From: JBKEDH01 sp047975295
GTDB lineage: Bacteria; Bacteroidota; Bacteroidia; Flavobacteriales; Flavobacteriaceae
Assembly (NCBI GenBank): GCA_047975295.1
Contig: JBKEDH010000133.1
Coordinates: 1-24,408, forward strand
DNA length: 24,408 nt
Direction: 5' to 3'
Shown: one piece after another, positions 22,344 through 24,408 of the stretch
Numbering within the stretch: the stretch's first letter is position 1
Layout of the letters: each line of letters opens with the position of its first letter
Made by a program: the position numbers and the translations under genes
The notes under the pieces: generated by a model
The model's input: the letters and a program-made list of their open reading frames with translations, nothing else
Database searches by the model: none
What the model was told of the DNA's origin: nothing

Positions 22344-24408
22344 ATGTCCACATTACGTTTTTATGCTTTACAGCAAGCTTTGTTGAGACCAACGGTAACA
22401 TTTGAAGAAAAAGAGCGTCACTCCGATTTATTTGGCAGAAATGTGTTTAGCGAAAGCACTATGCGCAAATATTTAACAAAAGAAGCGTTAAACAGTGTAC
22501 TTAATGCGATTAAACATGGTAAAAAGATAGATAGGAATATAGCCGATCAGGTTGCGGCGTCCATGCGCGATTGGGCTTTGTCTAAAGGAGTAACACACTA
22601 TACACATTGGTTTCAGCCTTTAACGGGAGCAACGGCCGAAAAACACGATGCTTTCTTTGAGACTATAGGTGAGGGGATGTCTATCGAAAAATTTGGGGGC
22701 AGCCAGTTGGTGCAGCAGGAACCCGATGCATCGAGTTTTCCTAATGGTGGTATCCGGAATACTTTCGAGGCAAGAGGTTATACTGCTTGGGATCCAACGT
22801 CTCCGGCCTTTATATATGGTACTACATTGTGTATCCCTACTATTTTTATTGCTTATACTGGTGAGGCATTGGATTATAAAACACCATTGTTGCGGGCATT
22901 AAATGCGGTAGATAGTGCTGCTACCGATGTGTGTAAATATTTTGACAAAAATGTAAAAAAAGTATCGGCATCTTTGGGATGGGAACAAGAATACTTTCTT
23001 ATCGATAAGTTATTGGTATCCAGCCGTCCCGACATTATATTAACAGGAAGAACATTATTGGGGCATTCGCCGGCAAAAGGACAGCAATTGGACGATCATT
23101 ATTTTGGGTCAATACCAAGCAGGGCATTAAATTTTATGCGCGATCTGGAGCATGAGTGTATGCTTTTGGGTATTCCTGTAAAAACGCGGCACAACGAAGT
23201 GGCGCCCAACCAGTTCGAGTTGGCTCCTATATACGAAGAAGCTAACTTAGCAGTAGATCATAATGCGTTGTTAATGGATATTATGGGGCGTATTGCTTCG
23301 AACCACGGATTTAAAATATTGTTGCACGAAAAACCTTTTGCTGGTATTAATGGTTCGGGAAAGCACAACAATTGGTCGTTGGCAACCGATACAGGGGTTA
23401 ATTTATTATCGCCTGGGAAAACGCCTATGAGCAGTCTTCAGTTTTTAACGTTCTTTATCAATACCATAAAAGCAGTATATCATCACGAAGAATTGCTTCG
23501 GGCATCGATAGCATCGGCGAGCAACGACCACAGGTTGGGTGCTAACGAGGCACCGCCAGCCATTATTTCGGTGTTTATTGGCGAGCAGCTAACCAAAGTA
23601 CTTCAAGAGTTACAGGGAGTAACCAAGGGCAAGCTTTCGCCAGAAGAAAAAACCGAACTTAAATTAAATGTGGTCGGTAAAATTCCAGATGTACTATTGG
23701 ATAATACCGATAGGAACCGCACATCGCCTTTTGCTTTTACTGGTAATAAGTTTGAATTTAGGGCAGTTGGTTCTTTGGCCAATTGTGGTAATCCTATGAC
23801 GGTTTTAAATACTATTGTCGCTAAGCAATTAATCGATTTTAAGGCTGAAGTCGATAAGCTTATCGATAAAAAAGGGCTTAAAAAAGATGAAGCCATTTTT
23901 AACGTACTGCGCGAATATATCAAATCTATAAAACCTATTTTGTTTGAAGGTAATGGCTACGGAAAAGCATGGGAAGAAGAAGCAAAAAAACGGGGCTTAA
24001 GCAATAATAAAATGACTCCGGAAGCTTTAAAGACCAAAATAGCCGAAAAAAATATAAAGCTTTTCGAGGATATGAATGTTATGAGCCGCATCGAATCCGA
24101 AGCACGTTACGAAATAGAAATGGAGGCCTATATTTTACACATCCAAATTGAAAGCCGTACGCTTGGCGATATTGCACGTAACCATGTTGTGCCAACTGGG
24201 GTAAAATACCAGAACATTTTAATAGAAAATGTAAAAGGGTTAAAGGAGATTTTTGGTAAGAACTTTGATACTGTCGCCAAAGAACAGATTAGTTTGATAG
24301 AGCAGATTTCTAGCCATATAGAAAATATTAATGCCAATGTTACCCGTATGATAAATGCCCGTAAAAAGGCCAATGTTATAGAAGATATCGAGGCTAAGGC
24401 TAATGCTT
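22344..24408 (+). CDS. glnN: Glutamine synthetase, type III (3' end outside window)
   Basis: Large glutamine synthetase of the GSIII class (about 730 aa), typical of Bacteroidota and cyanobacteria. The frame from ATG 22344 (MSTLRFYALQQALLRPTVTF) stays open for 688 codons to the window edge, so only the last few dozen residues are missing. Class motifs are FGRNVFSESTMRKYL, HYTHWFQPLTGATAEKHDAF, EARGYTAWDPTSPAFIYG, LGWEQEYFLID (metal-binding glutamates), RHNEVAPNQFELAPIYEEAN, HEKPFAGINGSGKHNNWSLA, NDHRLGANEAPPAIISVFIG and DRNRTSPFAFTGNKFEFRAVG. The C-terminal part, rich in charged helices (ESEARYEIEMEAYILHIQIE), is also GSIII-specific. It would form a second ammonia-assimilation enzyme beside the divergent type II enzyme. 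Confidence 0.96.
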   Translation, partial: MSTLRFYALQQALLRPTVTFEEKERHSDLFGRNVFSESTMRKYLTKEALNSVLNAIKHGKKIDRNIADQVAASMRDWALSKGVTHYTHWFQPLTGATAEKHDAFFETIGEGMSIEKFGGSQLVQQEPDASSFPNGGIRNTFEARGYTAWDPTSPAFIYGTTLCIPTIFIAYTGEALDYKTPLLRALNAVDSAATDVCKYFDKNVKKVSASLGWEQEYFLIDKLLVSSRPDIILTGRTLLGHSPAKGQQLDDHYFGSIPSRALNFMRDLEHECMLLGIPVKTRHNEVAPNQFELAPIYEEANLAVDHNALLMDIMGRIASNHGFKILLHEKPFAGINGSGKHNNWSLATDTGVNLLSPGKTPMSSLQFLTFFINTIKAVYHHEELLRASIASASNDHRLGANEAPPAIISVFIGEQLTKVLQELQGVTKGKLSPEEKTELKLNVVGKIPDVLLDNTDRNRTSPFAFTGNKFEFRAVGSLANCGNPMTVLNTIVAKQLIDFKAEVDKLIDKKGLKKDEAIFNVLREYIKSIKPILFEGNGYGKAWEEEAKKRGLSNNKMTPEALKTKIAEKNIKLFEDMNVMSRIESEARYEIEMEAYILHIQIESRTLGDIARNHVVPTGVKYQNILIENVKGLKEIFGKNFDTVAKEQISLIEQISSHIENINANVTRMINARKKANVIEDIEAKANA

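Noticed and set aside
22669..22902. 77-codon plus-strand frame
   Set aside because: It is an out-of-frame reading inside the type III glutamine synthetase gene, which is open from 22344 to the window end.
1..24408. CRISPR array, phage genes, defence islands or biosynthetic cluster
   Set aside because: No regularly spaced direct repeats, integrase, capsid, nuclease-defence or synthase genes were seen; most genes are housekeeping.

Overview
The window reads as a piece of chromosome from a low-GC member of the Bacteroidota, most likely family Flavobacteriaceae. Supporting signs are promoters with a TAnnTTTG -7 box, A-rich leaders without Shine-Dalgarno sequences, a type III glutamine synthetase next to a eukaryotic-like type II enzyme, a secreted protein with a TonB-receptor-plug-like tail, an RprX/RprY-like two-component pair, and several lipobox proteins. 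All family assignments come from reading the translated sequence; no database search was run.

Layout. 1-5052 (+): the 3' part of a family 2 glycosyltransferase, a YbbR-domain protein, coaE, and a histidine kinase/response regulator pair, closed by an intrinsic terminator near 5157-5190. 5257-9692 (+): pyrR, pyrB, a 110-aa STAS-like protein, rnz (ribonuclease Z) and an S41-peptidase lipoprotein. 9813-11213 (+): lpd. 11340-12964 (+): an ECF sigma factor, a 60-aa protein and an MscS-type channel, then a terminator. 12965-15942: an accessory-looking stretch in which two related MITE-like palindromic elements flank a CLC-type antiporter (-) and a lipoprotein glutathione peroxidase (+). 15943-18703: fahA (-) and glyA (+), divergent. 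18852-19685 (-): a secreted plug-like protein. 20050-20994 (+): a CaCA-family cation exchanger. 21077-24408: type II glutamine synthetase (-) divergent from type III glutamine synthetase (+), which runs off the window.

Functional themes. Most genes are housekeeping: coenzyme A, pyrimidine, one-carbon and 2-oxo-acid dehydrogenase metabolism, tRNA 3' maturation, tyrosine breakdown and ammonia assimilation. Mixed in are envelope and ion functions: the MscS channel, the CLC antiporter, the Ca2+/Na+ exchanger, the periplasmic peroxidase and the S41 peptidase.

No CRISPR array, phage, intact insertion sequence, tRNA or rRNA was seen, and no clearly new multi-gene system. The observations most worth a second look are: the CLC protein has the residues of the fluoride-exporting CLC-F branch rather than a chloride channel; the glutamine synthetase intergenic region carries repeated GGTGTAA/TTACACC sites placed like activator operators; and two related palindromic elements flank the CLC/peroxidase pair.
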